Shown: one piece after another, positions 46,770-58,317 of the stretch
Position numbering within the stretch: position 1 is the stretch's first letter
How the letters are laid out: each line of letters begins with the position of its first letter
DNA from: Gnetum montanum
Taxonomy: Eukaryota; Streptophyta; Gnetopsida; Gnetales; Gnetaceae
Assembly (NCBI GenBank): GCA_015680685.1
Contig: MNCI01009176.1
Span: 124,001 to 188,000, forward strand
Length of the DNA stretch: 64,000 nucleotides
Direction: 5' to 3'
The notes under the pieces: generated by a model
Database searches by the model: none
Told to the model about the DNA's origin: nothing
The model's input: the letters and a program-made list of their open reading frames with translations, nothing else
Position numbers and translations under genes: made by a program

Positions 46770-47560
46770 CAAAACACACCAATTTTACATGGTAACTTGG
46801 GTATGTTCACATTCAGAGGGTAGAATCCATGCACATCTCTAGACTTTGTTTCTTCAAAATGTGATTTGAAGGGCACCATACCCTATACAATCTTTAAGCT
46901 CTACTCCAAAATGTTTCATCATTGTGAAACCACTCAACCTTGAAAGGTCCTGATAAGCTTAAAATGTGGTTGAGAGGATCCATAAACCTTTACAAAATTA
47001 GGCTCTACATTAGACTATTTTGACTTTGCAAAACCACTCAATCCTATAAGATCCTAACATGATCAACAAGGATGTCTTCTCACAAGAAGAGCATCAACCT
47101 TGTAGGGCTACAAGAAAGAAAAGAAAGAAATAAGAAAAGAGTGTAACTAAATTTATAGATCCTTGTACATGAAGCTCAATAAAATCACAATCAAGCAAAT
47201 AATGTTACAATGAAGAACAAAAAAAATTTTCTTTGAGTAGCCAATGATGAGTCTTGTATGAATAGTTCTTGGACAATTCCTAAGATTTTGACATTGTCTT
47301 ATAGTATTGGAGTTTTCAAAAACTCCTTGAAATTCATGTAATGACTACCAAACAACTAGTATAGATGTCTAGTTCAAAGTTTAGACATCTACTTGAAATA
47401 GTCCTCAATGTAGGAGAGATGTCTATCTAAAAAATGAGACTTCTATTATGAGACATCTTCTTGTAGGCATCAACTATGTGAGTTAGATGTCTACTATTTC
47501 TACCAAATGTCTACTCTCAGAAGCACTTTCAAAGATGAAGCATTTTTATGATTGAAACAC
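46770..47560 (-). repeat. Copia-type LTR fragment, minus strand
   Basis: It shares GAGGGTAGAATCCATGCACA, TTTGTTTCTTCAAAATGTGA and later blocks with the LTRs at 22002, 26346 and 34040. Like the 34 kb copy, its U3 part holds many AGATGTCT and AGACATCT units (about 47365-47515). The end nearest 46770 is truncated within the repeat cluster. No internal region belongs to it. Confidence 0.6.
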
Positions 47561-48137
47561 CATAAAAACTTCATGTTGCTAAATTATAACCTTCATTTCC
47601 CAACTTGAGGCAAAATCTTATTGTAAATGTAAGAGTTGTAGCCCATGAGCTACAATATTACATACTTTAGCTTTTTGGGTTGAAAAATGATTCAAAAGTT
47701 GTTATTTCCTCACTTCCCATGTGAAAAAAGGTACCTCATGTCTATATTTGGGTTCACAAAGGCTAAAAATGCCTTGGGAATAGCCAAAATTAGCATTCTC
47801 ATGGGCTTTCATAGGGGTATAGCCTCAACTACGTTGAAACCATCCACCCCCGAGTGTAGATGTAATAGATGGGATTTTCCATTTGCAACCAAGCATAGTC
47901 ACCACCAAAACCTAGCATAGATGCAGCATTGGAATTTTTGGTGAAAAAAAATAAAATTTTAGGACCCTCATGCTTCAGTAGAGTCTTGGAATTTAGGCAA
48001 GGATTTCCACAAGTGCAGTGTCATGATGGGTCGATAGAATGGTGTAGGCACCAAGGATAGATTGTACATTCTGGAAAGTTTTCTATCTCTAGGGTTGACA
48101 GGCCTACTGGACTCTCCAACCTACCCAACCAAATAAT
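47561..48137. other. Spacer left of the Tat-lineage element
   Basis: No gene is supported. A short open frame (47687-47920, plus) has no recognised motif. An imperfect inverted repeat, GTAGCCCATGAGCTAC, lies at about 47639-47654. Confidence 0.35.
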
Positions 48138-48233
48138 TGACCTTGCTGGCAGTCTACCCAAGGACCATGCTAGGAGTTGTTGAAAGTGTTTGGGATAAGC
48201 AAAACAGTTCGGCAAGTTTTCTAGCATAGAAAT

Positions 48234-48880
48234 ATGCTACGCTATGCTATGTTGCATAGCATAGCAAGCCTCGAAGAGATCAATCAAGCGTCCAAGATGT
48301 AAGTTGATGATAAGTTGGTCTTCCAAATCATTTGCCCATGTTGCAATTGTTAAGAAAACTTGCTCCACCAACATAGGATGCTAAGCTATGCTACGCTATG
48401 TAGCGTAGTAGAGCATAACAGGGACAAAGCGTACAAGGCACCCCCCCCCCCCCCCCCCCCTTTTACCAAGTGACTCCAACAAGAAGATTGTAGTTGGCAA
48501 TGCTTCAGCCTCCAAAACTGGTTTTCCCACTTAGCCCTCAGGCCTCAAGCAAGGTTTCTTGGTAGAAAATGGCAGATTGAACAAGGAAGCATGATACACT
48601 GGTTGTTACGCTGTGCTACACTACATAGCATAGCACAGTGTAGCAATGATGCAAAAATGACAGAAATGTTCCAAAGATGAATTCAGCAAGTCTGAAGGCT
48701 TTCTGACATGGAGGACAAAAGTTGCAGTTGTTTGCTTGACCAACCCTCACACAAATGCTCTCAGCTCCTACGTAAGTTTTCTATCAACACTAGTGGCTAC
48801 ACTACATAGCGTAGCACAGTGTAGCGAGTAGTTACTTATACTAAGCCATGCTACACTACATAGCGTAGCACAGCATAGCG
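48234..48880. repeat. Clusters of GCATAGCGTAGC palindromes in the 5' LTR
   Basis: Hairpin-forming blocks are found at 48234-48266, 48385-48417, 48608-48645, 48796-48825 and 48847-48880. All are built from GCTAYGCTA and TAGCRTAGC half-sites. Equivalents occur in the 3' LTR (62175-62203, 62321-62340, 62508-62547 and about 62699-62728). The motif also appears inside the element, for example at 56454-56500. Confidence 0.8.
48441..48460 (+). repeat. Poly-C run of 20
   Basis: Twenty consecutive C follow CGTACAAGGCA. The 3' LTR has only GGCCCCTCC here, so the run grew after insertion or its length is a sequencing artefact. Confidence 0.9.
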
Positions 48881-49307
48881 AGTAGTTACTTACACTACGC
48901 CAATGTGTTGAACAGCGTGGGTAGTGCAACATTGGCATGGAGGCATCAAGACATCTTCAGTTAGCTCTATAACTTGTTGGCAATGATTATTCTCATCCTG
49001 ATATCTCTTTGGTGGATAAAATCAGTAAGTTTGCTTCATTTTGCATGCCCCTGTTCAATCCCCAAAAATTGTTCCTACGCTTGACCTTACTTGCAAGAGT
49101 AAGGAAGACGTAGTCTTGGAGCATAGGCTCCATTTTTCTTGCATTGTTGGCACACTAGATTTTGGCACATGTAATTTCAGTAGTATGGTCACAGTGTAAC
49201 AAAGCTCACCTCTAGCATCACACACCTACATAGTACAGCCATGTTTGCACCTTGTGGGGCGTAGGACACATGGCATCCAAACCACGTTTTTCTCCTACTC
49301 CTAGCCC

Positions 49308-49315
49308 TATAAATA
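49308..49315 (+). promoter_or_regulatory. TATA box of Tat-lineage 5' LTR
   Basis: CCCTATAAATACCT is kept in both LTRs (here and at 63156-63163) although the flanks vary. It is the likely core promoter, placing the transcript start around 49340. Confidence 0.7.
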
Positions 49316-49850
49316 CCTTGGCAAAAAATGCTCAAAAGGGGGGGCTTAGGTGGTGATTGGCTTTTAAGTTGGCTTTCGGAGAGCAAAGTCAGAAATTTTT
49401 AGGACTTTAGTTGGCTTTGAGTTTATTGGTTGGCTCTACAGTTCAAAGATCTACGACCATACTGCTCTGTGTAAGCTGTGCCTCTTCTGTGTTGCGTGTT
49501 TTGTTGTACACCTTTAAGCAAAGCAATGGATCAAACCTGCAACCTTGGGGCGGTGCACTTTCTCACCCAAGTCTATTTTGCTATTTTCTTACTATCATCG
49601 TTGTTTTGCACTATTTTTATTGCTTTACATTTATTGATCATCGATTTACTTCACGTGCCTTGCTTCCGAAACAAGAATTTAAGAAAGGTTAAGATACATA
49701 GATTAAGTCCCTATCTAATCAACCAGACCATTCAGGATACCCTACTTCCATTTCTCTCTAGCACAGCCCTCGCATGAATCCAGGGTTAAACTATTCACCC
49801 GGCAACCTCTTGGTGTTCCAGCCACCGACGTTTTCGGTCGCAACAATTTT

Positions 49851-49869
49851 TGGCACTAGAAGGAGGGCC
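49851..49869 (+). other. Primer-binding-site region of Tat-lineage element
   Basis: TGGCACTAGAAGGAGGGCC follows the LTR end after five bases. This sequence type, TTTTTGG followed by CGCTAGAAGGAGGG, is what I recall from Tat-group elements. The complementary tRNA was not verified. Confidence 0.55.
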
Positions 49870-50086
49870 TTTTCGGTGATCTTTCTTTGTCGTTCGGGTA
49901 GTCCTACACACTATCTGTACCTCATCATCCACTAGCGTAAATGTGATACCCTCATGGTTGTTTACACATTATGTGGTACAAACTGGTCGTGACGACGGTT
50001 CCTTTGGAACCTGGCAGGACAAAAAGCCTCCGATCGTCTATTGATTTTTGTGTTTCTTATTTGTGACTTCCCTTTAATCACACAAA

Positions 50087-52420
50087 ATGATTTTGCCAAT
50101 AACCGCAGTCTCCACCTCGAACCTTGAGGTTTCCTTCTTGGCTCAAAGCATCGTAGGTGCCCAGCGACCACCTAGGCCAGTGCTAGCATCACACCAGTCT
50201 CTTAGGATTCGACATCTATCACCTAAGTTATTGGCATAAGATGTAGAGCATTACGATTTCCTCTGCACAAAGATCTAGGAAAAGCTACCCTTGGATCACC
50301 AAGAACTTGAAGAAAAATGTAACTTCGAGTTCCTTCATTGGAATGGGAGGGAATTTATCCCCACCCCTGATATTGTTATCCCGTTGAACGAATCATATCA
50401 ATTGGTCTTGAACCAACTCATACAAATGAGTAGGTCTAGGGAACAGCAGGATACGACATCCCATTAGGATGAAGCATTCTAGGATGGACAAGAAGAATTG
50501 GACTTCCAATCTGAGGGTGGTGGCCAGACTTACCTTGTAATTATCCCTCCCACCGTGGTCTTCCGGTCAAACCCACTTTTTGCATCTGCCCCTTTTATGA
50601 TTACCACGACTCTTTCACAACCTACACTTTCATCAGCTATGGGAAGCCATCCCGTACCCTCAGCGTACCAACACGTCACCCCTTTATTTTCATTCCCAGG
50701 CACTCTCCCTCCTCACTTTGTCTTGTCATCGTACCAAACATTGGTCATAGCTACATTGCCATACGTGCACACTATGTCTACCTCATAGCTGCATGGAGTT
50801 CCCACTCCCATTCCATCATCTGCACCTATCCTACCATCAGCAATAGCCCCACCCCCAACCATGTGGTGGGCCTCAACTACTTCTCTCCTTATTTCACAAT
50901 CCTCCAAGATGTCACACTATGTTTACCACCAAGCATACCAAGTCCCGTAAATGGTACAACCAAGCACGAGACTATGGTTTGCCCCATCAGTCACACAAGT
51001 GACTAACCCTATAGCACCGCCAGTAGCCACCACTTCAATAGCACCACCCATTGGGTGGTGGACCACACAAGCAACACCCTTTGTAGGAGCAGCCCCAATG
51101 ATACCCCCTATGAGCCAGGCCGCTGCCCTTACAACGCCACCAATGATGGTCACCCCTACAACCCCACAATTGTCTACATCATCCCTAGGTCTAGACCAAG
51201 CATTTCAACTTATCCAAATCCTCACTGAAGAGATTAAACATCTCAAAGCCATCGGTTCCAACAAAGTGCATGTCATGGATTTCTACCATGACAACCCCAT
51301 CAGCCTGGCCATTCCCATGCTCACATTACCCCTTGGGATGCCACTCCCCTAATTCAAAAAATACAATGGGTAGGACAATCCCAATGGACATCTAGTCATG
51401 TTTAGATTTGAATCTTTGTTGTTGCAGCAGTGGCTACACACTATTATCCATGTCTTTGCTATGTCTCTGACAAGCAAAGCTTTACACTAGCACTGCATGC
51501 TCCCACATGCCTCCATCTCAACTTTGGAGGAGCTACTGAATCAGTTTGTGACTCGCTTCAAGTATAACTTAAAGCTGGAAGTCACACTGAATCAGTTGAT
51601 GAGTGTCAAGCAAGACCCACTAGAGTTGGTGCAAAAGTTTATACAACGGTGGAGCACTACCTTGAATGAGATCTATGAACCTATTGTGGAGGCCCATTTG
51701 TTGACTATCTTCAAGGAGGTAGTAAATGACTTTATTAAGTGAAAACTATACTACCTAGCCCCACGCTCTCTCAGTCAAGCTTTTGCCTAGATGAAGAGCA
51801 TCTAAGACATGACCAAAGCTAGTAAAGACTTGGCCTATGTTGTGTACAAAAATGCATATATCAAAAAGGACAAAGAGAAGGGTAAGGCCGCAACAACCAT
51901 GGTGGCTGCCATGGAAAATGAGGCCAAATCCAACAACAACAATAATAAAAAGATGACCACAACATTGACTAACCCCACACCTAGCTTAAATAATGCTGCT
52001 CAACCCTTAACGTCAGCACTAGAGGCATCAATCTAGCCTAAACCCAACTTCAAGTGTAAATACTGCTCCAAATACACCCCTCTACCCATCAAGCCTTCAG
52101 AACTTTTGAAGCAATTGGTGGGGGCTGGGTATATTCAACATAAGCGAATGTTGGAGGAGGTGACCAAATCACATCAACGGTACTATGAACTTCTTAGGAA
52201 CCCCTCCTTGGCTATGCCCAACAAGCTGCCAGTTCCTAAGAACTTTTGGCTAGAATAGTTTTGTGACTACCATCAACTTTGTGGTCATGACAAATTATTG
52301 TCTAGCATTAAAAGATGACATCCAATGGATGATTGATTAGGGGAAGTTGGTTAACCCTGTTCCACCTGAAAATCAATCCATGCATGTCTACAAGGATCCC
52401 CTCAATGCCAACAACATGGG
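50087..52420 (+). pseudogene. gag: gag pseudogene of Tat-lineage element
   Basis: From the ATG at 50087 one frame (2) can be followed to about 52290 with roughly twelve stops, mostly TAG. The N-terminal half is low-complexity and rich in P, T, S and A (50500-51190). A short coiled segment (FQLIQILTEEIKHLKAIG) follows, then the capsid core: FKKYNG, HLVMFRFESLLLQQW, LEELLNQFVTRFKYNLKLE and LELVQKFIQRW (51497-51742). These match the order of Tat/Ogre gag (F-x-KYxG, then W-x-L-x2-F-x3-FKYN, then E-x-F-x2-YxxRW). A CDYHQLCGHDKL block near 52262-52297 stands where a C-x2-H-x-GH knuckle-like motif is usual. The frame shifts near 52300. Confidence 0.75.
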
Positions 52421-53872
52421 GTATGTCATTAACACAATTGGCATCGACAGTAACCTAGAACCACCATAGCAGCCGTTTGTGGTTCGTGTGCTTGAACGTA
52501 GCGTAGCGACACCAACAACAACAAAAAAGATACCACAACAACCATTCGTCCTCAATGTTCCCCCTTAGACATTTTCCCCTACATCCTTTGTGTTCAAAAC
52601 TACATCGCCGCTTGCGCTAACACCACAAGCATTGTTTGTCATTAGGGGGCTGAAACCCTCAACTGCCCCCACCACACAAAGCCAATCTAAAATAGACCCA
52701 TAGCCTCCTCGTTCAAAAAAAGGGGAAGAGTATCTGATGGACAAGATGGCCAAGGAACGTACCGCATTAGGTCCCCCCAAGCCTACCCCCTTGTCCTCCA
52801 TACCTATGCCCCCCTTATCATCAACAGTTGATGCTGCTACGTGCACAAAATCATCACCATCCTACCCAAGAAGGTCCAACCCAAAACTTGAAACTGCTCC
52901 TCCCTGAGAGATTCATATCCTAGGATAAATGGAGGAAGAGAAGGGCAGCAAATAACAAGAAAGTGGACAGGACCTTCTAAATTCCCTTACTCAGGTCAAA
53001 CAAGCTCTGAAACAAAAGAATACAAGCTTAATCTTGTATGACTTGGTAATGACCTCCACTACACACCACGGGGCCTTGGTTCACATGTTAACGTTGATAC
53101 TAATTAATAAAAACATGCTGACGGAGGAGAAAGCAATCCATGTGATTATCCTTCCTTCTACACCCAAAGAACCGTGGCTAGCTTAGTTGACATTTCGTGA
53201 TGAGTCCATTAAGGATGACCCTAAGAAGGGTTGGGTGACAACAACACCCCTATTCATCACAATTTGGGTCTATCAGCACAAGATCCAAAGAGTACAATTT
53301 GGGCTGCTACAAATGTCATCCCATTTCCCATAGTGGAAAAATTGGGCTTGGTTGATCAAATCAAACCCACAACAACCTCATGTCTAAATTCGTTCAACGG
53401 AGCATGGGTAGTGATAAAGGGGACTGTCCACATCAACTTTGTGGTAGGGGACTAGTTTCCCACAAGCGCAACATTCATCATGATAGAAGAGATGCTTAGG
53501 TTTAACCTAATCTTGGGGAGGTTGTGGTTAGCCCAACTCAAGGTCGTCTCTTCACCCATATATCAAGAGATCCACCTACCTTATGCAGGTAGGGAGGTGG
53601 TAATCTATGGTGATGAAGTAGCCACCCAAGCAATAAACAATGTCAACATGGAGCAGGGTTCAGAAGTAATAACCTCTGAAAATGAAGCGCCTATCCCCAC
53701 AAAGGCTACTTGTTTGGCTAATGAGCTGGCCCAAAATGCTGGCTTAGAAAATGAAACTACATGGGCCAAGTTGCCTTTTCAAGCAGTAGATAGTGATATA
53801 GAAGAATACCGCAACAAAGCCCCTCGGCCTTATGCATCACCGAGCCCACGATGGGTTAGGAAGCAGCTGTGA
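52421..53872 (+). pseudogene. gag-protease linker and aspartic protease remnant
   Basis: The proline-rich linker continues in frame 3 to about 53230, then the frame returns to 2. At 53231-53872 the protease reads ATNVIPFPIVEKLGL, SFNGAWVVIKGTVHINFVVG, MLRFNLILGRLWLAQLKVV, SSPIYQEI and ends in an acidic tail closing at TGA 53870. FDGS-x-G-x2-x-I, YNxLLGRPWLH and STLHQ are the corresponding family blocks. The catalytic D-S/T-G triad is not visible before ATNVIP. A well-kept 130-codon frame (53480-53872) covers the C-terminal part. RT would be expected directly after this point but is absent. Confidence 0.7.
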
Positions 53873-54046
53873 GAATGATCATTACTTATGTTAGTGTAAC
53901 TACTTCACTACTTCTAACATGATCACCAATTACATCAACCATACATTCATTCTTCACACTGTTTGCTTCATATTCATTTGTTTATGCTAACGTTTGCCTT
54001 ATTATTTAAATTGTTCACATTACACCCACGATTTACATCATGAAAC

Positions 54047-54445
54047 GGCCCGCTAAGGCCTAAAACTAGCAACATTTTTCTTTACCATCATCCAATGGCC
54101 CGAAATGGCCTAAAACTACCAATGGCCTGAGAAGGCCTAAAACTAGCAATGGCCCAAAATGGCCTAAAACTAGTGATGGCTCGAAATGGTCTAAAACTAC
54201 CAATGGCCCGAAAAGGCCTAAAACTTGCAATGACCTGAAATGGCCTAAAACTGCCAATGGCCCGAAAAGGCCTAAAATTAGAAATGGTCCAAAATGGCCT
54301 AAAACTAGCAACAACCCGAAATGGCCTAAAACTACCAATGGCCCAAAAAGGCCTAAAACTAGTAATTGCCCAAAATGGCCTAAAACTAGCGATGGTCCAA
54401 AATGGCCATAAACTATTGTTATAGCCCGAAATGGCCTAAAACTAA
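54047..54445 (+). repeat. Tandem array 1 (about 28 bp x 14)
   Basis: The unit is close to AATGGCCCGAAATGGCCTAA followed by AACTAGC. Units alternate between an AAATGGCC and an AAAAGGCC form, suggesting a 56-bp higher-order period. The minus-strand open frame over it merely translates the repeat. 53873-54046 and 54446-54642 hold no other feature. Confidence 0.9.
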
Positions 54446-54705
54446 AACGAGATGCTCCCAAGGAGCTTAACTAATTAATAAAAAAAAAAGACAAAGAATA
54501 GACTAAAAAAAAATACAACACACTAACCAAAATGAAATAAATTTTTTTATATTCCATACTTCATTCAAAATATTAATCAATAAGGTTTACAATTTTTTTT
54601 TTTGAGAATCCAAAGACAAGAATAAAATTCTCTACTACGATGCTATGAGTCTTTGCCTGCACCATTGTCCCCTACCTTAGTGGGTCTTACATTTTCATTT
54701 GGATC

Positions 54706-54800
54706 CTACATAATAAAGAAAATAAAACAATTAGTTAGAGCTATGATAAAGACTTTTATAAAATAAATTATCACACCATAAATAAAAAAAAGTGACTAAC
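54706..54800 (-). other. Antisense gene last intron (95 nt)
   Basis: On the minus strand CATCTTGG is followed by GTTAGTCAC. After 95 AT-rich bases comes TTTCTTTATTATGTAG. The joined frame reads DAGPSW then DPNENVRPTK and reaches a stop at 54643. 95 is not a multiple of three, so the clean continuation of the frame needs splicing. Confidence 0.7.
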
Positions 54801-56109
54801 CCAAGATGGCCCTGCATCCGTTTCGGGGGGTATCTAATCCATGCCCACCACGAGGCATTGCAAGATCTCCTCCTTGGTAATGTCAACCTAATTCCTATCT
54901 CCCAGATCATCGTTTGCTACAACTTTCTCCTTTTCTACGGCTGTCCATCTCAGTGGTCCTGGAGAAAAGGTGGCAGTGGTGGTCTCACCCGTGGGAAAAG
55001 TCATCTCCCTTTTGGAAGATTCACTGACTGTCACCTATTGCATGAACCTGTCATAAGCCCTAGAAGCACCAATGATGTCAAGGAATACCTCATAGGTATG
55101 TAGCTTGATGGAAGCATCACGATACTATTTATGGTAGGTGGCATGTTCTTGTTTATACATGTGTTTGTGATGCTTCTGTGCTTGCCCCCACTCGTAAACC
55201 TTTGTGCTATAATCCTTCCAATCTTGGTTCTTCTGGGCTAAAAGGTCCATTTGCATGCATTGTTCGATTATTTTGTGCATGGCTTTGTTGTTGCATCGAA
55301 CGGTCATCTAATATCTTGCATAGTCGATGATGGGCATGCATCAACCACCATCATTAGTGTCCCGGGCCAATAGGAATTTGTTCTTGGATTGGAGATCCCC
55401 CACCACAGCAGTTAGAGTAGCCTTCTCCTTCTCAAGCCTTTGCACTCATTTTCAGAGGTCTTTTTTTACATGCTTGCATTACCACAGGGAGCATGCCAAG
55501 TACAACGCACATTTGCTGGCTTCGTAGTATATGTGAGGAGGTACTTTAGTTACCTCCTATGGGAATTTGGGCACAACGTCAACTTCAACTATTTGTTTAG
55601 GATCCCACTTGAGGCAAGGGGCTACTAACCACACACAGAAAAGCATTAGTCATAGTGACATAGCAAAACTATAACAATATAGGAAGCCTAGCGTAGCAAC
55701 TTTAACTTGCCCACTTCCAGGTCGATCTGCTTTAGACGGTCGATCATGTCATCGATCATCCCCTCCATACAAGTGAATTTTTTGGGGGTCTCGGTCCATG
55801 GTCGTAGGTGAATTGAAGAAGGGCCAGAAGTATCAATAGTGGTGTCTGCTGCATGGTAAAACGTGTTAGCCACGGTGGAGAGAACCATGATAAACCTGAT
55901 GAACAACATAAATGATAGTATAAAGCTCCTACCCAACAAGCCCTTAGGGGTGATAGCGGGGGATTTGCCCATCAATATACTATTAAATAAGCGATCAAAC
56001 TCACCAGTGTCAAAATGGAGCCCCTCTCCTTCTAGCTGATCTAATAGCGTAGCAGCATCCTCAATACTCATATGTCCCTCTGGTACTAAACTACACTTGG
56101 CAAAAGGAT

Positions 56110-56400
56110 CATCAGCAAGGGCCTCTTCTTGATTGGTAGGGGCCTCTTCCTCATCAGTTGGGGCCCTTTCTTCATTGGTAGGGGCCTCTTCCTCATCGAT
56201 TGTGGCCCTTTCTTCATTGGCAGAGGCCTCCTCTTCATCAGCAAGGACCTCTTCCTCACTAGTCAAGGCGCTTTCTTCTATGGTAGGGGCCCCTTCTTCA
56301 TTGGTCGAGCCCCTTTCCTCTATGGCTGGAACCTCTTCGTCTTTGCTAGTTGCCCCTGTTATAGGGGCCATCACCTCTTCCTCCCCTTCTTCTTCTTCTT
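56110..56400 (-). repeat. Acidic 30-bp coding repeat in the antisense gene
   Basis: About nine units of roughly 30 bases encode E-E-x-A-P-T-N-E-E-R-like decapeptides on the minus strand. On the plus strand the same DNA gives open frames that are only shadows. Confidence 0.75.
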
Positions 56401-56443
56401 CTTCTGCTAATAAAGCATAATCACAGTAGGCAAGATATACCAA

Positions 56444-56526
56444 CTTGAAACAGATGCTATGCTATGCAACGCTACCTAGCATAGTATAGCGTAGTGAGCA
56501 TTAGTCAAATAATAAAATACACTTAC
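56444..56526 (-). other. Possible antisense gene intron c with palindrome block
   Basis: On the minus strand GTAAGTGTATTT is a strong donor and CTGTTTCAAG a possible acceptor. The 83 bases between them hold a stop, a CTAAT branch-like motif and the GCTA-palindrome block also found in the LTRs. Exact joining does not keep the frame, so the acceptor or the flanks may have changed. Confidence 0.4.
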
Positions 56527-57576
56527 CAATTGGAGGCTGCACTCTACAAAGTTTGACTCGCAACTTCTTCCCCCTCTCTATGTTTGTACAAGGAGTCTCT
56601 TTGGTAGGGCAGGACCTCTTACGTTGCAAGCTAGTCGCTACTATTTTTGCAATGAGACATTCTCCCCTTGTCACGCTGCCTATGTTAATGGAAGGTGCCT
56701 CTCCCACGCTATCCTAGGCACGAAAGATGCATGCCACCTAATCCTTGGTCGTTATCGAAAATGATTTCCCAATAGCTTCCAGGGGATCTTGGGATTGTGT
56801 GGTATGGAAGACTTGGAAAATCCATGATTTGGAAATCTGACTGCGGTCTTGTAGCACCCAGACACCATTCTCGTAGACTACCAAGAATTCTACAACACGC
56901 TGTAGGCAAGATATAAAGAAGGCATGATGCATGTTGAAATGGGACTCAAGCTTCACGTGGAGTTTGACCATTTTAGCCTAAAAGCCTTCGCAAAGGTATT
57001 TGGCCCAATTGTAGTGAGTTCCCTCTTCCATGACATCCCTCATTATCCAAGATTGTTCAAATCCAAGGATTTTTCCTTGGGAGAGTAGCTTGGGGAAAGC
57101 ACGGGCGCGAAAGATAGGGTAAATCATTCTAGCCACCCCTAGCTTGACCTTCTTGATGTAGATCTCCTTTCGGTCCTTTGCCACCCCTAGCCACTCCTCA
57201 ATGTCCCCGTGATGGTTTGCATCTTTCTTAGATTTTTCTCCTACGGGGAGACCATCAGAAGGGAAACTGAAAATATCCGCAAATAGTTGGTCATTGATTT
57301 CAAACATCACCTGTACACCGTGAACGCATGTATAGAAGCGATCAGCCTTCTCAAAGAAGGAGTGGGCTAGCAAAAGCATTTTTGTAGACAGGACACTTGG
57401 GTTGATGGCCAAAAATAATTCCATGAGCCTAGCCTCTTAAAGGTTATGGACAAGCGTGGCTGGGGCCCCATTGCAGAGCCAACGCTAGGTCTCCTCCACC
57501 TCCCCATACTTGAAAAAGAGATTAGTTTCGTTACGCCCAGAGGTGATCATCGTGACCTCTTGGGATTTCCTTGCCA

Positions 57577-57675
57577 CTGTAATAGTTTGCAAAAAGAAAA
57601 ATAAAAAAAGGAAAAATTTAGCAAAAAAATGATCATCACTCGAACATATAACAACGAATTCACAGTTTGGCATAC
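57577..57675 (-). other. Antisense gene intron b (99 nt)
   Basis: On the minus strand the donor is GTATGCCAAA and the acceptor is TTTTTGCAAACTATTACAG with a pyrimidine-rich run before it. The flanking frame continues FTTFKL to VARKSQEVTM without a stop. 99 is a multiple of three, so the unspliced frame also stays open. Confidence 0.65.
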
Positions 57676-57950
57676 CAAGTTTAAATGTTGTGAAAAATAG
57701 TGGGAGATCCACTAGCACGTCTTAAATGGTGAGCGGCCTAAGGGATGTCCACTCCCTATCCAACCAACCAGCTTCCTTACACTTTCCATAAAATTGAGAA
57801 TACTGGGTCGGTTAGGTTTTAAAATCACCCCCAAATTGGCCTATTACTCTGGTGTGCACATTCCCAGTAGAGGAAAACTCCTACAAGGCCATCTGTGCCA
57901 ATGCCAAGGCATCTGTATCACTGTGAAGACCATTCCTGTCAACATAAAAC

Positions 57951-58042
57951 CTGACAATACAAAAAAAAATATATACTGTTAACACCTTTGTCTAGTGTAA
58001 CATGGATTACATAACATGATGAGATACCTTCATAAAACTCAC
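57951..58042 (-). other. Antisense gene intron a (92 nt)
   Basis: On the minus strand CCAACAG is followed by GTGAGTTTTATG. After 92 bases a T-run leads to GTATTGTCAG, then GTTTTATGTTGACAGG. Joining the sides continues the coding frame (YANR, then FYVDRNGLH), while the intron itself is AT-rich. Confidence 0.7.
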
Positions 58043-58317
58043 CTGTTGGCATAGTAAATGGTACCAAGTGGGTTCTAAAAATAGCTGCCCATGTGACAGG
58101 CAACGAATAACATGTTGTATAAGTGATAGCATTTATACTCGGGCATGTCCCTGATCCAACTTAAGCGTCTCAAGCCTTTTGGGTATTGTTTGAAGCCTTC
58201 TTCCCACTCACCCCTAATTGACCCATTAGTCAAAAATTTCAGAATACCCCGGTTGGCCCCAGGCAATAGAAGCCTTTCTACATCTACCTTGCCACTTCAA
58301 ACACATATATCACAACA

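Larger units (their letters stand above)
48138..49845 (+). repeat. 5' LTR of Tat-lineage element
   Basis: This LTR is 1708 bp, starts TGACCTTGCT and ends GGTCGCAACA. It matches the 3' LTR at 62077-63691 along its whole length. It contains five clusters of GCTATGCTACGC/GCGTAGCATAGC palindromes, a run of 20 C (48441-48460) that is absent from the 3' LTR, and a TATA box at 49308. Confidence 0.8.

Noticed and set aside
50713-51153. Two minus-strand frames with G-, A- and V-rich peptides
   Set aside because: They are shadows of the proline- and threonine-rich gag N-terminal region on the plus strand.
54066-54461. 131-codon open frame on the minus strand
   Set aside because: It only translates the 28-bp tandem array. 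The peptide is a simple repeat of the GPLVVLGHFG type.
56129-56420. Two long plus-strand frames (93 and 95 codons)
   Set aside because: They are shadows of the acidic repeat of the antisense gene. The minus-strand reading fits the flanking coding frame and the plus-strand ones do not.
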